Below are positions 20,692 through 29,961 of a stretch of 64,000 nucleotides of DNA, one piece after another (positions within the stretch are counted from its first letter, which is position 1; each line of letters opens with the position of its first letter). The stretch comes from Alkaliphilus transvaalensis ATCC 700919 (GTDB lineage: Bacteria > Bacillota > Clostridia > Peptostreptococcales > Natronincolaceae): NCBI RefSeq assembly GCF_000621485.1, contig NZ_KK211286.1:1-64000 (forward strand), read 5' to 3'. Both the position numbers and the translations under genes were made by a program. The notes beneath the pieces are model-generated. The model made no database searches and was not told the origin of the DNA. It saw only the letters and a list, made by a program, of their open reading frames with translations.

Positions 20692-21501
20692 TTACTTAAT
20701 TTTATTAATTAAGTTTAGAATAATTTCATTAGCTTCTTTGCTAGTTTTAGGGCTATAATTAGAACTTTCAAAAATAGTAGGTATGGTTGGAACCTCTAAT
20801 AACCCATCCTCCATTAATTTCTTATCTTTTAAGAGGTCAATAGAGCCTTTAGCTAGAAGTTGACCATGATGCAGGATAATGACTTCATCGGCCCAACTAT
20901 AGGCAAAATCAACATCATGGGTACTTATAATAATGGTTGCTCCTTTATCGTGATATAATCTTAAAATACCCTCTAATTGCTTAGAAGAAGCAGGGTCAAG
21001 TCCCGAGAAGGGCTCGTCTAATACTAAAATCTCAGGTTCCATAATTAATACGCCAGCAATGGCTATTTTTTTCTTTTGACCTAAACTTAAATTAAAAGGT
21101 GGACGTTCTTTATATGTTTCCATCCCCACCTCTTGTAAAACAGTAGTTACCTTATCTTTTACGATAGATTCATTATAACCTAAATTTCTTGGACCAAAGG
21201 CTAAGTCTTCATAAACTGTTGTAGCAAATAATTGATTATCAGGGTTATCAAAGACAATACCAACGCTTTTTCTAATCACTTTTAGATTATCATCAGAGAT
21301 CAGATTTCCAAAGACTTTTACAGTACCTTCTTGTGGTAGATTTAGTCCGTTTAAATGATATAATAATGTAGTTTTTCCACTGCCATTGGAGCCTAGTAAA
21401 GCGATTTTTTTATGGATATCAATAGATAAACTGATATTATGAAGGGCTACCGTTCCATCTTGATACATATAGTTCAAATTGCATATTTCAATTGCCTTCA
21501 T
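20692..21501 (-). CDS. cbiO: Cobalt ECF transporter ATPase CbiO
   Basis: A 269-residue ABC ATPase with Walker A GSNGSGKTT (about 36-44), Q-loop VFDNPDNQLF typical of ECF-type ATPases, signature LSLGQKKK, Walker B ILVLDEPFSGLD and H-loop STHD. It powers cobalt (or nickel) uptake with CbiM and CbiQ. It is the third gene of the riboswitch-controlled operon and begins one base after cbiQ ends. Cobalt supply fits the B12 riboswitch upstream. Confidence 0.93.
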   Translation of the reverse strand: MKAIEICNLNYMYQDGTVALHNISLSIDIHKKIALLGSNGSGKTTLLYHLNGLNLPQEGTVKVFGNLISDDNLKVIRKSVGIVFDNPDNQLFATTVYEDLAFGPRNLGYNESIVKDKVTTVLQEVGMETYKERPPFNLSLGQKKKIAIAGVLIMEPEILVLDEPFSGLDPASSKQLEGILRLYHDKGATIIISTHDVDFAYSWADEVIILHHGQLLAKGSIDLLKDKKLMEDGLLEVPTIPTIFESSNYSPKTSKEANEIILNLINKIK

Positions 21502-21502
21502 G

Positions 21503-22252
21503 TTAAAACCATCCTTCTATTATTTTAATGATAACAATATAAGTGACTACAGCAAATCCTTTTATAAGATCAATCTTGTAAATATTACGAGGCTTTGCAG
21601 TGGGAAGTGTGCCGTTGAATCCTCTAGAAGCCATAGCTCGATAAACATTTTCAGATCGATCTAAGGATTTTACCAATAGGCCACCTACTATTTCACCATA
21701 AACCTTAAGGTTCTCTTTATTAAATTTTCTTTGATAGAGCCTAGAATTGATAGCTCTTCTTAGGTTAGTTATGTCTTGAATAAATAAAAAGACATAACGA
21801 TAAGCCAGAAAAAATATGCTAACTAATACTGGCGGTAACTTCATATGGGATAAGCCGATAAATAAATCCTGTATTCTTTGGGTTGTAATCATCATAATCA
21901 TAACTAGAATAGAAATGAGTCCTTTGAAAATAACAATCAACATAAAATGTAGAGATTCATTAATGGAATTAGAACTACCTCCTAAAACTATCGGAATAGC
22001 CATTATTAAAAAGATAGGCAGAAAGAGACCTAATCTGATTAATAAAAATTTAAAAGGAAGCTTCATTGTTAAGGCAGCTCCTAAGGTTATAGCAAAGGTT
22101 ATACTTAATAATGTTAATGATTTAAGAGTTACAACCATAATGACAAAGAGAAAAGCTGTTATAATTTTGATTCTTGTTTCCCAACGATGCCCCCATGAAT
22201 TAAGAAGGCCTAGGTTTTCTAGTTTATTATAATTAAATCTTTTAATATCCAA
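21503..22252 (-). CDS. cbiQ: Cobalt ECF transporter transmembrane component CbiQ
   Basis: A 249-residue T-component with about five membrane segments. It has the family signature region ending in RALDRSENVYRAMASRGFNG-type sequence (here SLDRSENVYRAMASRGF, about 197-213), which couples to the ATPase. The gene lies between cbiM and cbiO. The early residues match the soluble N-terminal part of CbiQ before the first membrane helix. Confidence 0.92.
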   Translation of the reverse strand: MDIKRFNYNKLENLGLLNSWGHRWETRIKIITAFLFVIMVVTLKSLTLLSITFAITLGAALTMKLPFKFLLIRLGLFLPIFLIMAIPIVLGGSSNSINESLHFMLIVIFKGLISILVMIMMITTQRIQDLFIGLSHMKLPPVLVSIFFLAYRYVFLFIQDITNLRRAINSRLYQRKFNKENLKVYGEIVGGLLVKSLDRSENVYRAMASRGFNGTLPTAKPRNIYKIDLIKGFAVVTYIVIIKIIEGWF

Positions 22253-22296
22253 CTGATGGCACTCCTCTATGATGATTACTTTTTATGAAACATAAA

Positions 22297-22899
22297 CTAT
22301 AAACTAGCGATTGCTTTAGGGCGTGACTTACTGATAAAGGCCACTGCAAAACCTGTAACTAATCCTTCAATGAAGACTAGTGGAATATAACCGACCAAAA
22401 TTAATCGAATGACAGAGAAAAAACCACCACTATAGTGATGACTACTAAGGTACAATACGGTAATTAAAAGAAGAACACAGCCAATTACTCCCATCATACC
22501 TGCAACCAAACCCTTTAAAAAATAAGACTTTACTTTAAGATAAGAAAATAAATAATATGAAACTAAAGCAGGAAGTGCTAATAAAAGGGTATTAACCCCA
22601 ATTGTTGAGATACCTCCATGTTGAAAAAGGGTTGCTTGTAGTAATAGACCTATAAATATGGCAACAATTGCTTTTCCTCCAAGCATAATTCCTAACAATC
22701 CAGCCAAAAGGGGATGAATGGAAGTAGGGCCTACAGGAAGGCTGATTAATGAAAGTACAAAAAAACTTCCTGATAATAGACTGATCTTAGGGATTTCTAC
22801 TTCTTTAATCCTTCTAGTCGAGTGTAGTAGCATTCCTCCTGCAACAGCCGAGGAAGCAACCACAATAGGCATACTAACAACACCGTCTGATAAATGCAT
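22297..22899 (-). CDS. cbiM: Cobalt ECF transporter substrate-binding component CbiM
   Basis: A 200-residue S-component with about six or seven membrane segments. The open frame extends 14 codons upstream, but in CbiM/NikM the mature N-terminus Met-His-Leu itself binds the metal. The ATG at 22899 has AAAGGTGG in place and gives MHLSDGVVS, the family N-terminus. The conserved LPVGPTSIHPLLAGLLG and LLLQATLFQHGGISTIGVN segments are present. It is the first gene after the cobalamin riboswitch and its terminator. Cobalt is the likely substrate because of the B12 riboswitch. Confidence 0.93.
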   Translation of the reverse strand: MHLSDGVVSMPIVVASSAVAGGMLLHSTRRIKEVEIPKISLLSGSFFVLSLISLPVGPTSIHPLLAGLLGIMLGGKAIVAIFIGLLLQATLFQHGGISTIGVNTLLLALPALVSYYLFSYLKVKSYFLKGLVAGMMGVIGCVLLLITVLYLSSHHYSGGFFSVIRLILVGYIPLVFIEGLVTGFAVAFISKSRPKAIASL

Positions 22900-22985
22900 T
22901 ATAAAACCACCTTTCATAAATATTGGTTGAGGAAAAAACATAAACTATTTTTGTGTTATAAAAAAGAGCATAGGTATGTCCTCAA

Positions 22986-23017
22986 AATAAAAAAATCCTA
23001 CACTACAAGTGTAAGAT
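22986..23017 (-). terminator. Riboswitch-linked terminator before cbiM
   Basis: On the minus strand a stem ATCTTACACT/AGTGTAGGAT (one mismatch) is followed by a run of T. It sits between the aptamer and cbiM, so B12 binding probably works by transcription termination. Confidence 0.75.
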
Positions 23018-23120
23018 TATAATTCATATGATGGTATTACAAAAACGCAAGAATAGCGTAAAAACCTCATACATAATTAATATCTTATAATCCATACACC
23101 GTAGATTTTGTAAGATGCAA

Positions 23121-23275
23121 ATAAGTAGGTATCCTGGCTTAGGTTCATAACCAAACAACACCTTCCCAGATATTATCCAGTGGTATACGTTGTAGGCTCC
23201 CCATCACAGTGGCGGGACCGCGTTGGATTTGCACCAACTTCCCTTTTCATCTCGAATTTCGAATGAAAACTTATT
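23121..23275 (-). promoter_or_regulatory. Cobalamin riboswitch
   Basis: Read on the minus strand, the region carries the conserved core GGTGCAAATCC...GCGGTCCCGCCACTGTGA and, near its 3' end, a B12-box-like AGCCAGGATACCTAC. This is the classical cobalamin aptamer order. It lies 220 bases upstream of cbiM, with a terminator hairpin in between. Confidence 0.92.
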
Positions 23276-23392
23276 TAAAATATTAAGTTTATTTTTAATT
23301 TACCATAAGAGTGGTATAATAGCAATATAATCCAATAAGATTTATTGAAACAAATTAAGTTGTTACATGAGGAAACTACATAATTAAAACTA

Positions 23393-23480
23393 AATTTATA
23401 TTTATGCAAAATAAAAACTACGTTGTTTAGTGTTCGATGCAGGACTCAGCTTTCACCTTTGCATAAAAGGAATATAAATT
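23393..23480. other. Long imperfect hairpin upstream of rnr
   Basis: AATTTATATTTATGCAAA (23393-23410) pairs with 23458-23480 apart from a 5-base bulge, enclosing a 47-base loop. It lies between the divergent cobalt operon and rnr, upstream of the rnr promoter. It is not a terminator, since no T-run follows. It could be a small RNA or a processing site; nothing shows which. Confidence 0.4.
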
Positions 23481-23552
23481 CTGATTTATGGTATTGTGCA
23501 ATGTCCTCAAATAATTAAAACTGCTTGCAATTTTCCTCAAAAAAATAATTGC

Positions 23553-23581
23553 TTGACTTACACTTAGCTAGAAAATAAAGT
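23553..23581 (+). promoter_or_regulatory. Promoter of rnr
   Basis: TTGACT (23553-23558), a 17-base spacer and TAAAGT (23576-23581) lie 85 bases before the rnr start. Confidence 0.5.
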
Positions 23582-23665
23582 GCTTAAGTATAATTATCAA
23601 AAAAAGGTTAAAATAAGATAATAAGATACAATAACCTTCAATGAATACAAAGTAGGAGGGATCAC

Positions 23666-25798
23666 ATGTCATCTAAAGAAAGAATCGTTGAATTTATGAG
23701 GGAGCTTGCCTATAACCCAATGTTGGAAGAAGAGTTGGCTAATGCTCTAGAATTAAGCAAACAAGAAAGAAGTAGCTTTTCGAAGTTATTAGAAGAAATG
23801 GAACAAGAAGGGTTAATTATTAAAACCCGTAAGAAGCGTTATGGGGTACCTGAAAGAATGGGCCTAGTTGTTGGAAGATTGCAAGGAAATGCAAAAGGGT
23901 TTGGTTTTGTCATTTCTGATATTCAAGATATGGAGGATGTATTTATTCCTGCAAACCTGATGAATGGTGCCATGCATAACGACAGAATTATCGCTAGGAT
24001 TAATAATGTTAATACTAGAACTAAAAAAGCAGAAGGGGAAGTCATCAGAATTTTGGAGAGGGCCAATATTGAAGTTGTAGGTACCTATGAAGATAGTAGA
24101 AATTTTGGATTTGTTGTTCCCGATGATCCAAGAATAAATGCTGATATATACATTCCTAAAAGTGAGAGTAAAAAGGTTAAGGATGGGCATAAGGTGGTTT
24201 GTAAAATAACCCGTTGGCCAGAAGCAAGAAGAAATCCAGAAGGCTCTATTGTAGAGGTTTTAGGACATAAGAATGATAGTGCAACAAATATTGTAGCTAT
24301 CATGCGTAAATTTAATCTTGACCCTGAGTTTCCACTAGAGGTGGAAGCAGAGGTTGATGGAATCCCCGATGAAGTGCCAGAAGAGGAAATTGCAAAACGT
24401 AAAGATTTAAGGGATTTAAAAATGGTTACCATAGATGGTGCCGATGCTAAAGATCTAGACGATGCAGTATCAATAGAAACATTGGCAAATGGAAATTATC
24501 GTTTAGGTGTACATATTGCTGATGTTACCCATTATGTACGAGAAGGCACAGAACTTGATCGTGAAGCCCTAAGTAGAGGGACAAGTGTATACTTAGTCGA
24601 TAGGGTTATTCCTATGCTTCCTAGAAAGTTATCTAATGGAGTATGTAGTTTAAATCCTCAAGTTAATCGTCTTGCTCTTTCTGTATTTATGGAAATAGAT
24701 AAAAAAGGCAGGGTCGTAAGTCATGAAGTCTATGAAAGTGTTATTAAGACCAAAGAAAGAATGGTTTATGGTGATGTTTCTGATATTCTTGAAAAGGATG
24801 ACCAAGCCCTTAAAGAAAAATACAAAGAGCTAGTAGAAGACTTTAAAACGATGGAAGAACTTTGTCGCATTTTAAGAAAGAGGCGGGAAGAACGTGGTGC
24901 TATTGATTTTGATTTCCCGGAGGCAAAGGTAATATTAGATGAAGATGGAAAGCCAGTTGATATAAAACGCTATGAACGCCGTATTGCCAATAGAATAATA
25001 GAAGAGTTTATGTTGGTTTGTAATGAAACTGTTGCGGAAAGCTACTATTGGTTAAATGTCCCCTTTGTTTATCGAGTACATGAAGATCCAAGTGTAGAGA
25101 GAATTGAAGAGTTTAATAAGTTTATTCATAATTTTGGTTATCACTTAAAGGGCCTAAATGCAGGGGAAGTTCATCCCAAAGTATTGCAAGAATTATTAAA
25201 GAAAATTGAAGGTAAAAAAGAAGAGGCTCTAATTAACACATTAATGCTTCGTTCTTTAAAAAAGGCTAGGTATACTTCAGAAAACCTAGGTCACTTTGGG
25301 TTAGCTGCAGAGTATTATAGTCACTTTACTTCCCCAATTAGAAGATATCCAGACTTGGCTATCCACAGAATTATTAAAGCTTTTATCAATGAAGGTCCTG
25401 AAAGTAAGTGGCTGAAAAAAGTGGATGGGTTAGTTGGATATATAGGAGAGCAATCCTCTATACGAGAGCGAAATGCTGAAGAGGCTGAAAGGGAAACCGT
25501 AGACATGAAGAAGGCTGAGTACATGTCTGAGCGTATTGGAGAGGTCTACGAAGGCGTGATCTCGGGTGTAATTTCTATCGGTATGTTTGTAGAATTAGAA
25601 AATACTGTAGAAGGTCTAGTGAGAGTAAGCTCCTTAGAAGATGACTACTATCGATATGATAGTGAGCAACATAGTTTAACTGGAGAACGTAAAAGAAGAG
25701 TTTTTAGAATAGGAGATACTGTGAAAGTAAAGGTTGCTAAGGTGGATGTCCTACAAGGAGAAATTGATTTTACTTTAGTTGAATCAGATGAAGAGTAG
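23666..25798 (+). CDS. rnr: Ribonuclease R
   Basis: A 710-residue 3'-5' exoribonuclease. Domains in order are an N-terminal winged helix (1-65), two cold-shock RNA-binding domains (about 70-230), the RNB catalytic domain with DGADAKDLDDAVSIE (about 255-270) and the RNB signature HFTSPIRRYPDLAIHR, and a C-terminal S1 domain (about 625-705). It degrades structured RNA and works with SmpB-tmRNA in ribosome rescue; smpB and ssrA follow within 1.5 kb. The start is ATG after GTAGGAGGGATCAC. Confidence 0.97.
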   Translation: MSSKERIVEFMRELAYNPMLEEELANALELSKQERSSFSKLLEEMEQEGLIIKTRKKRYGVPERMGLVVGRLQGNAKGFGFVISDIQDMEDVFIPANLMNGAMHNDRIIARINNVNTRTKKAEGEVIRILERANIEVVGTYEDSRNFGFVVPDDPRINADIYIPKSESKKVKDGHKVVCKITRWPEARRNPEGSIVEVLGHKNDSATNIVAIMRKFNLDPEFPLEVEAEVDGIPDEVPEEEIAKRKDLRDLKMVTIDGADAKDLDDAVSIETLANGNYRLGVHIADVTHYVREGTELDREALSRGTSVYLVDRVIPMLPRKLSNGVCSLNPQVNRLALSVFMEIDKKGRVVSHEVYESVIKTKERMVYGDVSDILEKDDQALKEKYKELVEDFKTMEELCRILRKRREERGAIDFDFPEAKVILDEDGKPVDIKRYERRIANRIIEEFMLVCNETVAESYYWLNVPFVYRVHEDPSVERIEEFNKFIHNFGYHLKGLNAGEVHPKVLQELLKKIEGKKEEALINTLMLRSLKKARYTSENLGHFGLAAEYYSHFTSPIRRYPDLAIHRIIKAFINEGPESKWLKKVDGLVGYIGEQSSIRERNAEEAERETVDMKKAEYMSERIGEVYEGVISGVISIGMFVELENTVEGLVRVSSLEDDYYRYDSEQHSLTGERKRRVFRIGDTVKVKVAKVDVLQGEIDFTLVESDEE

Positions 25799-25803
25799 TA
25801 TGG

Positions 25804-25836
25804 CGGGGAGAGGGTGAATTCCCTCTTCTCTTTTTT
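25804..25836 (+). terminator. Terminator of rnr
   Basis: The stem GGGGAGAGGG/CCCTCTTCTC is followed by TTTTTT, directly after the stop. Confidence 0.75.
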
Positions 25837-25915
25837 AAATTTTTTAAATTTGTTTTTTTAAATTAATTATAATAGCTAGTTATGTTTATAATTTCTTATA
25901 AAGGGGGGAGTAGTA

Positions 25916-26593
25916 ATGCCTATTGCATATGGATTGATAATACTAATGTTTTTGGCTCTAATGGTAGAAGTGTTATCTGTAGCTTTAAAGGTTACGGGGC
26001 TAGATATAGAAAAAGCAAGGTTTCAAGTGATTTCAATGATTACCCATACTGGCTTTACTACGAGGGAATCGGAGTTGATTACTCAGCATCCAACCAGAAG
26101 AAAAATTGCACAAATATTAATGCTGGTAAGCTATGTAGGGCAGGCTACATTAATTAGTATTATCATCAGTGCCTTTAGAAATTATAGATCATTTTTGTAT
26201 TTTTCTATTTTTATCTGTGGAGCATTGATTGTACTATTGTTTCTTACTAGAAATAAGCATATCTTAACTAGGTTAGAGAATATTATCGAAGAGCAGTTGG
26301 TTAAACAAATGAAAAAAAATACTAAGTATAAAACAGTAGAAGAAGTGTTAAAACTAAATGAAGAGTACGGTGTAGCTGAGTTTATTATTGAAGAAAATCA
26401 TGATTTAATAGGTGTATCTTTAGAAAAGTCGGGACTTAAGGAGAATTATATTCAAGTGTTGAACGTTGATCGGGGCTCACATATAGTACATTTCCCGAGA
26501 AATAATCTTCTTTTTAGAGAGGGAGATAAGGTAATTGTCTATGGGCAAGTGGAGAAGATTAAGGAATTTATAATGGCTCAGAAAAAACATTAA
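25916..26593 (+). CDS. Membrane protein with TrkA-C (RCK_C) ligand-binding domain
   Basis: A 225-residue protein. The N-terminus has a membrane segment (3-25), a linker with the segment THTGFTTRESELI, and two more membrane segments (about 61-80 and 84-103). The C-terminal 80 residues form a TrkA-C domain, including LIGVSLEKSGLKENYIQVLNV and REGDKVIVYGQVEKIKEF, which binds c-di-AMP or other small ligands in characterised relatives. There is no ion-channel pore sequence. The start is ATG after AAAGGGGGGAGTAGTA. It may sense a nucleotide or ion level at the membrane; the exact role is unknown. Confidence 0.75.
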   Translation: MPIAYGLIILMFLALMVEVLSVALKVTGLDIEKARFQVISMITHTGFTTRESELITQHPTRRKIAQILMLVSYVGQATLISIIISAFRNYRSFLYFSIFICGALIVLLFLTRNKHILTRLENIIEEQLVKQMKKNTKYKTVEEVLKLNEEYGVAEFIIEENHDLIGVSLEKSGLKENYIQVLNVDRGSHIVHFPRNNLLFREGDKVIVYGQVEKIKEFIMAQKKH

Positions 26594-26600
26594 ATAACAT

Positions 26601-26629
26601 TTGACTTTTTGATTCAAGTGTGATAGATT
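26601..26629 (+). promoter_or_regulatory. Promoter of smpB
   Basis: TTGACT (26601-26606), a 17-base spacer and TAGATT (26624-26629) lie 42 bases before the smpB start. Confidence 0.55.
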
Positions 26630-26670
26630 AGAAAGAGTCACTCATAATAAAAGTCAAGAGGGTGAAGGCT

Positions 26671-27138
26671 ATGGTTAAGGAAGCAAGAAAAGTTTTAGCA
26701 ACAAATAAAAAAGCCAGACATGATTACTTTATTGAAGAAACCTATGAATGTGGGATTGAACTACGGGGGACAGAAGTAAAGTCCATCCGTTTGGGTAAAC
26801 TTAACATTCGTGATGGTCATGCTCGTGTTGAAAATAGTGAAGTTTTCCTGTATAATGTTCATATAAGTCCTTATGAAAAGGGAAACATTCATAACGTAGA
26901 TCCCCTTAGACCTAGAAAGCTTTTACTTCATAAAAAGGAGATTTTAAAGCTAATTGGTTATATTCAACAAAAAGGCTATACGCTAATACCTTTAAATGTT
27001 TATTTAAAGCAGGGTCTAATAAAGGTTGAACTTGGAGTTGCCATTGGTAAAAAGCTTTATGATAAACGCCAAGATATTGCCAAGAAGGAATCTCAAAGAA
27101 GAATTGATAAAGAATTAAGGGCTAGACAAAAAGTATAG
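26671..27138 (+). CDS. smpB: SsrA-binding protein SmpB
   Basis: A 155-residue protein with the family OB-fold. Segments are [39 protein letters not shown] and [10 protein letters not shown], and the basic C-terminal tail [20 protein letters not shown] enters the empty mRNA channel. The frame can start at a GTG three codons earlier, but the ATG at 26671 has AGAGGGTGA at good spacing. It delivers tmRNA to stalled ribosomes; ssrA follows 65 bases downstream. Confidence 0.96.
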   Translation: MVKEARKVLATNKKARHDYFIEETYECGIELRGTEVKSIRLGKLNIRDGHARVENSEVFLYNVHISPYEKGNIHNVDPLRPRKLLLHKKEILKLIGYIQQKGYTLIPLNVYLKQGLIKVELGVAIGKKLYDKRQDIAKKESQRRIDKELRARQKV

Positions 27139-27202
27139 AACTAACTATAGAACTAACTAGTATTTTTCTAAACTAAGTTAAATCAGATTTACCCATATAA
27201 AT

Positions 27203-27553
27203 GGGGGCGTACTGGTTTCGACGGGGGTTTAGATCCTTGAGTAGCGAGCCGTGTTTAGCTTGGTGACACGTAAAAAAACTGGGCACGAAATATAAACGCA
27301 AACGATAATTACGCATTAGCTGCCTAGTTGCAGCTCGTTTCTACCTGACCTCCTGCCGTTAGGATAGAAGCGCCAACCATGCAGGGAACGACTTGAGGGT
27401 TGTCTCGACCTTAAGTGGCACAATTGAGACTGGTCGAATCTAAAGTTTGTTGTTAGACGCTAGAGGAGACGAGATCTAAAATAACAACTGCGCTCGGAGA
27501 AGCTGAAGGTGAAGGGCCTTCGGACAGGGGTTCGATTCCCCTCGCCTCCACCA
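27203..27553 (+). ncRNA. ssrA: Transfer-messenger RNA (tmRNA)
   Basis: It starts with GGGGGCGTACTGGTTTCGAC and ends with GGTTCGATTCCCCTCGCCTCCACCA, the usual tRNA-like 5' and T-arm/acceptor ends with an encoded CCA. The tag reading frame is at 27298-27327 and gives ANDNYALAA followed by TAG. It rescues stalled ribosomes and tags the product for proteolysis. The gene is about 350 bases, a normal length, and lies directly after smpB. Confidence 0.97.
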
Positions 27554-27573
27554 ATTAAATCCATGATACTATG

Positions 27574-27598
27574 AAAGCCGCATTTATGCGGTTTTTTT
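27574..27598 (+). terminator. Terminator of ssrA
   Basis: The stem AAGCCGCA/TGCGGTTT is followed by seven T. Confidence 0.85.
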
Positions 27599-27775
27599 GC
27601 ATTTGTAGTACTGGAAGGTACAATCAATACTAGGAATAATTTAAGGGAAAAGCTACTAGTACTGGTCTATCCAGAGTTAGAAAAATTTCAAAAAATAGAT
27701 TGACAAAATTAAAATTAATCGATATACTTTGTTTTATAAAGTACTTTGAAAAATAAAAAACAGGAGGTTACTTTT

Positions 27776-28420
27776 ATGGATGAAAAATTATTAAATGAAG
27801 CAGTTGAAAGTATTGAATTGATAAAAAGTATAATTAATAGGACTAAAAAATCTTTTATATCTTTTAGTAAGATATTTATTTATTGGGGCATACTTTTTAT
27901 ACTGAATGGTATAATAATGGTTCTTATGACAACGAATAATGAAAAAGTGGGGGATATATTAACTAATTACCCAATACTAAATTTTATGCCTCCTATTACT
28001 ATAATTGCATTGGTTGCAGCTTTAGTTTATAGAAAAGTTTCTAAAAAAATACCCCTTATAGGTTTAGAGAAACAATTAATGAAGGTCTGGGTGTTAATCT
28101 TAGCTTTGAACGTAATACCTTCTAAATTAAATATTATTACCCATACTAGCGATATGACTGTAGAAATGATTACTGTTCGAGCAAATAGTTTTTCAATTAT
28201 GTTTTTTAGTTTGGCAATGGGTCTTATGATAACATCATGGTTTACAGGGTATAGTCAATTTAAATATTTAGCTTTTACTTATATTGGGATTAGTGTACTT
28301 TATGCATATTTTAATGTACCAGTATTAAACGATTTAGTGATCCAGCTTCTCTATATTGTAGCACTACCCTTTACATTTTTTTACACAGGCTTCTTCTTAA
28401 AGTCTCAGCAAGCGAGGTGA
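27776..28420 (+). CDS. Uncharacterised membrane protein paired with a winged-helix regulator
   Basis: A 214-residue protein with about six membrane segments after a charged N-terminal 30 residues (about 31-50, 68-85, 100-118, 134-155, 160-177, 182-202). The frame extends 10 codons further up, but the ATG at 27776 has AGGAGG 8 bases before it. The next gene, 7 bases on, is a small winged-helix protein. Such pairs, a regulator with a membrane protein, are common in Firmicutes, and the membrane protein is often its target. No family name is recognised. Confidence 0.7.
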   Translation: MDEKLLNEAVESIELIKSIINRTKKSFISFSKIFIYWGILFILNGIIMVLMTTNNEKVGDILTNYPILNFMPPITIIALVAALVYRKVSKKIPLIGLEKQLMKVWVLILALNVIPSKLNIITHTSDMTVEMITVRANSFSIMFFSLAMGLMITSWFTGYSQFKYLAFTYIGISVLYAYFNVPVLNDLVIQLLYIVALPFTFFYTGFFLKSQQAR

Positions 28421-28427
28421 TTATAGA

Positions 28428-28730
28428 TTGGATATAAATTCAATACCTGATATATTTCAATCAAAGCTTAGAATTGCGATAGTATCTTGTCTAATAACTG
28501 GTGAAAAAAGTTTTAAGGAATTAAAGGAAGTTACGGGGGCAACTGATGGTAATCTAAGTGTACATTTATCAAAAATGAAGGAATCAGGATATATAGAAAT
28601 AAATAAAGTATTCTTAAATAATAAGCCCCAAACGATATATAAGCTAACAAAAATGGGTGAAAGCAAATTTATTGAGTATGTAACTTCATTAGAAAATCTA
28701 GTAAAGAAGTATAGAGATATTAATACATAA
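28428..28730 (+). CDS. Winged-helix transcriptional regulator (ArsR/MarR-like fold)
   Basis: A 100-residue protein that is essentially one winged-helix domain: SKLRIAIVSCLITGEKSFKELKEVTGATDGNLSVHLSKM holds the recognition helix, followed by the wing (YIEINKVFLNNKPQTIYKLT). It resembles the short winged-helix (HTH_34-like) transcription regulators. The start is TTG with GCGAGGTGATTATAG upstream. It is co-transcribed with the membrane protein before it. Confidence 0.8.
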   Translation: MDINSIPDIFQSKLRIAIVSCLITGEKSFKELKEVTGATDGNLSVHLSKMKESGYIEINKVFLNNKPQTIYKLTKMGESKFIEYVTSLENLVKKYRDINT

Positions 28731-28802
28731 GTGGAATATCAAATAAATTGCAGATTTTATCACTACCCTACACCTTCACCACTTAAAAGAACAATAGTGT
28801 AT

Positions 28803-28827
28803 AAGTCGCATTTTATGCGGCTTTTTC
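28803..28827 (+). terminator. Terminator of the membrane protein/regulator pair
   Basis: The stem AAGTCGCAT/ATGCGGCTT is followed by T residues. Confidence 0.75.
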
Positions 28828-28974
28828 CCTTTAAAAGGGTTTTTAAAAATATCTAATTTAAATCTACAAAGCCTTTATTGGTGAAAAATATATAAAGGAT
28901 TCTAGGTGCTTGTATTGAATATTAAGAAATTAATAAAGATCAAAATTTCACTATAAGGCTCTGGAGGTTTCACG

Positions 28975-29889
28975 ATGAAAATAGATAGATTGCTTAGCAT
29001 TCTAATGATGATTATAAATAATGAAAGAATAACGGCAAGGGAGTTGTCTGAATATTTTCAGGTATCAGTTAGGACAATCCAAAGAGACATAGATACCTTG
29101 AGTATGGCTGGTATCCCTATCTATTCTGAAGTTGGGAAAAAAGGTGGATATCAATTACTTAATGATTATAAATTAGATAAAAATTTCCTAAAAACAGATG
29201 AAGCAAAGGTTCTTAATAATCTTTTAGAGAGTTTACAAAAAGCAGTGCCTTATACAGAGATAAAGTCAGTATATAACAAGTTCTCAATGCTTCTCCCATC
29301 AGATTTAAAAAGCCATAAGATCGTAGTTAAATTAAGTCCTCTTATTAATCGTAAAAGGTTTAAAGAAAATTTAGATATAATAACTAAAGCTAGAGATAGT
29401 TATCAAAAAATCCATATAAAATATATAGACGCAAGCTTTCGAGAATCTCATAGAATCATATGTCCATATACATTAGTAATGATGGGATCAACTTGGTATA
29501 TTTATGGATATTGTGAACTTCGAGAAAATTTTAGAATGTTTAAATTGAGTAGAATAATATCCTGCAAATTGTTAGAGAAGAAATTTAAAATTAAAGAAAC
29601 TCCTAAACCTTTCCCTTGGGAAAATAATTTAGATTCTGGGAGGCAAACAACAAAGATAAAGCTAGAAATAGATAAAAGTATGCAGGTTAAGCTTCCCGAC
29701 TATATTGATTATGAAGACTGTAGCGTTGTAGGTGATAAGATTATTGTCCATTTAAATTTCACTGTTGACGAGTGGCTCTATTCATTTTTATTGGGATTAG
29801 CTCCTTATGTAAAAATCATTGAACCATCATGGCTTAGAGAAGAATTTGTTAATAGACTTAATTTATCAATTGAAAAAAACAAACTATGA
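28975..29889 (+). CDS. DeoR/YafY-type regulator with WYL domain
   Basis: A 304-residue protein. It has an N-terminal DeoR-like helix-turn-helix (RLLSILMMIINNERITARELSEYFQVSVRTIQRDIDTL, 5-42) and a WYL domain at about 135-205 that includes CPYTLVMMGSTWYIYGYCELRENFRMFKLSRI. A C-terminal WCX-like extension follows. WYL domains sense ligands, often nucleic acids or nucleotides. The start is ATG after CTCTGGAGGTTTCACG. It stands alone, before a small zinc-ribbon gene; the target is not evident. Confidence 0.88.
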   Translation: MKIDRLLSILMMIINNERITARELSEYFQVSVRTIQRDIDTLSMAGIPIYSEVGKKGGYQLLNDYKLDKNFLKTDEAKVLNNLLESLQKAVPYTEIKSVYNKFSMLLPSDLKSHKIVVKLSPLINRKRFKENLDIITKARDSYQKIHIKYIDASFRESHRIICPYTLVMMGSTWYIYGYCELRENFRMFKLSRIISCKLLEKKFKIKETPKPFPWENNLDSGRQTTKIKLEIDKSMQVKLPDYIDYEDCSVVGDKIIVHLNFTVDEWLYSFLLGLAPYVKIIEPSWLREEFVNRLNLSIEKNKL

Positions 29890-29961
29890 CATATAGCTGT
29901 CATAATATGTGTTTTACAATGAATAAGTAAAAGGCTATTAATCTATTAAGGAGAGTGGTTA

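Noticed and set aside
21816-22232. Plus-strand frame of 138 codons opposite cbiQ
   Set aside because: Shadow of cbiQ; no start signal and no family.
25882-26157. Frame of 91 codons overlapping the TrkA-C gene
   Set aside because: Out of frame with the supported gene; its composition is not protein-like.
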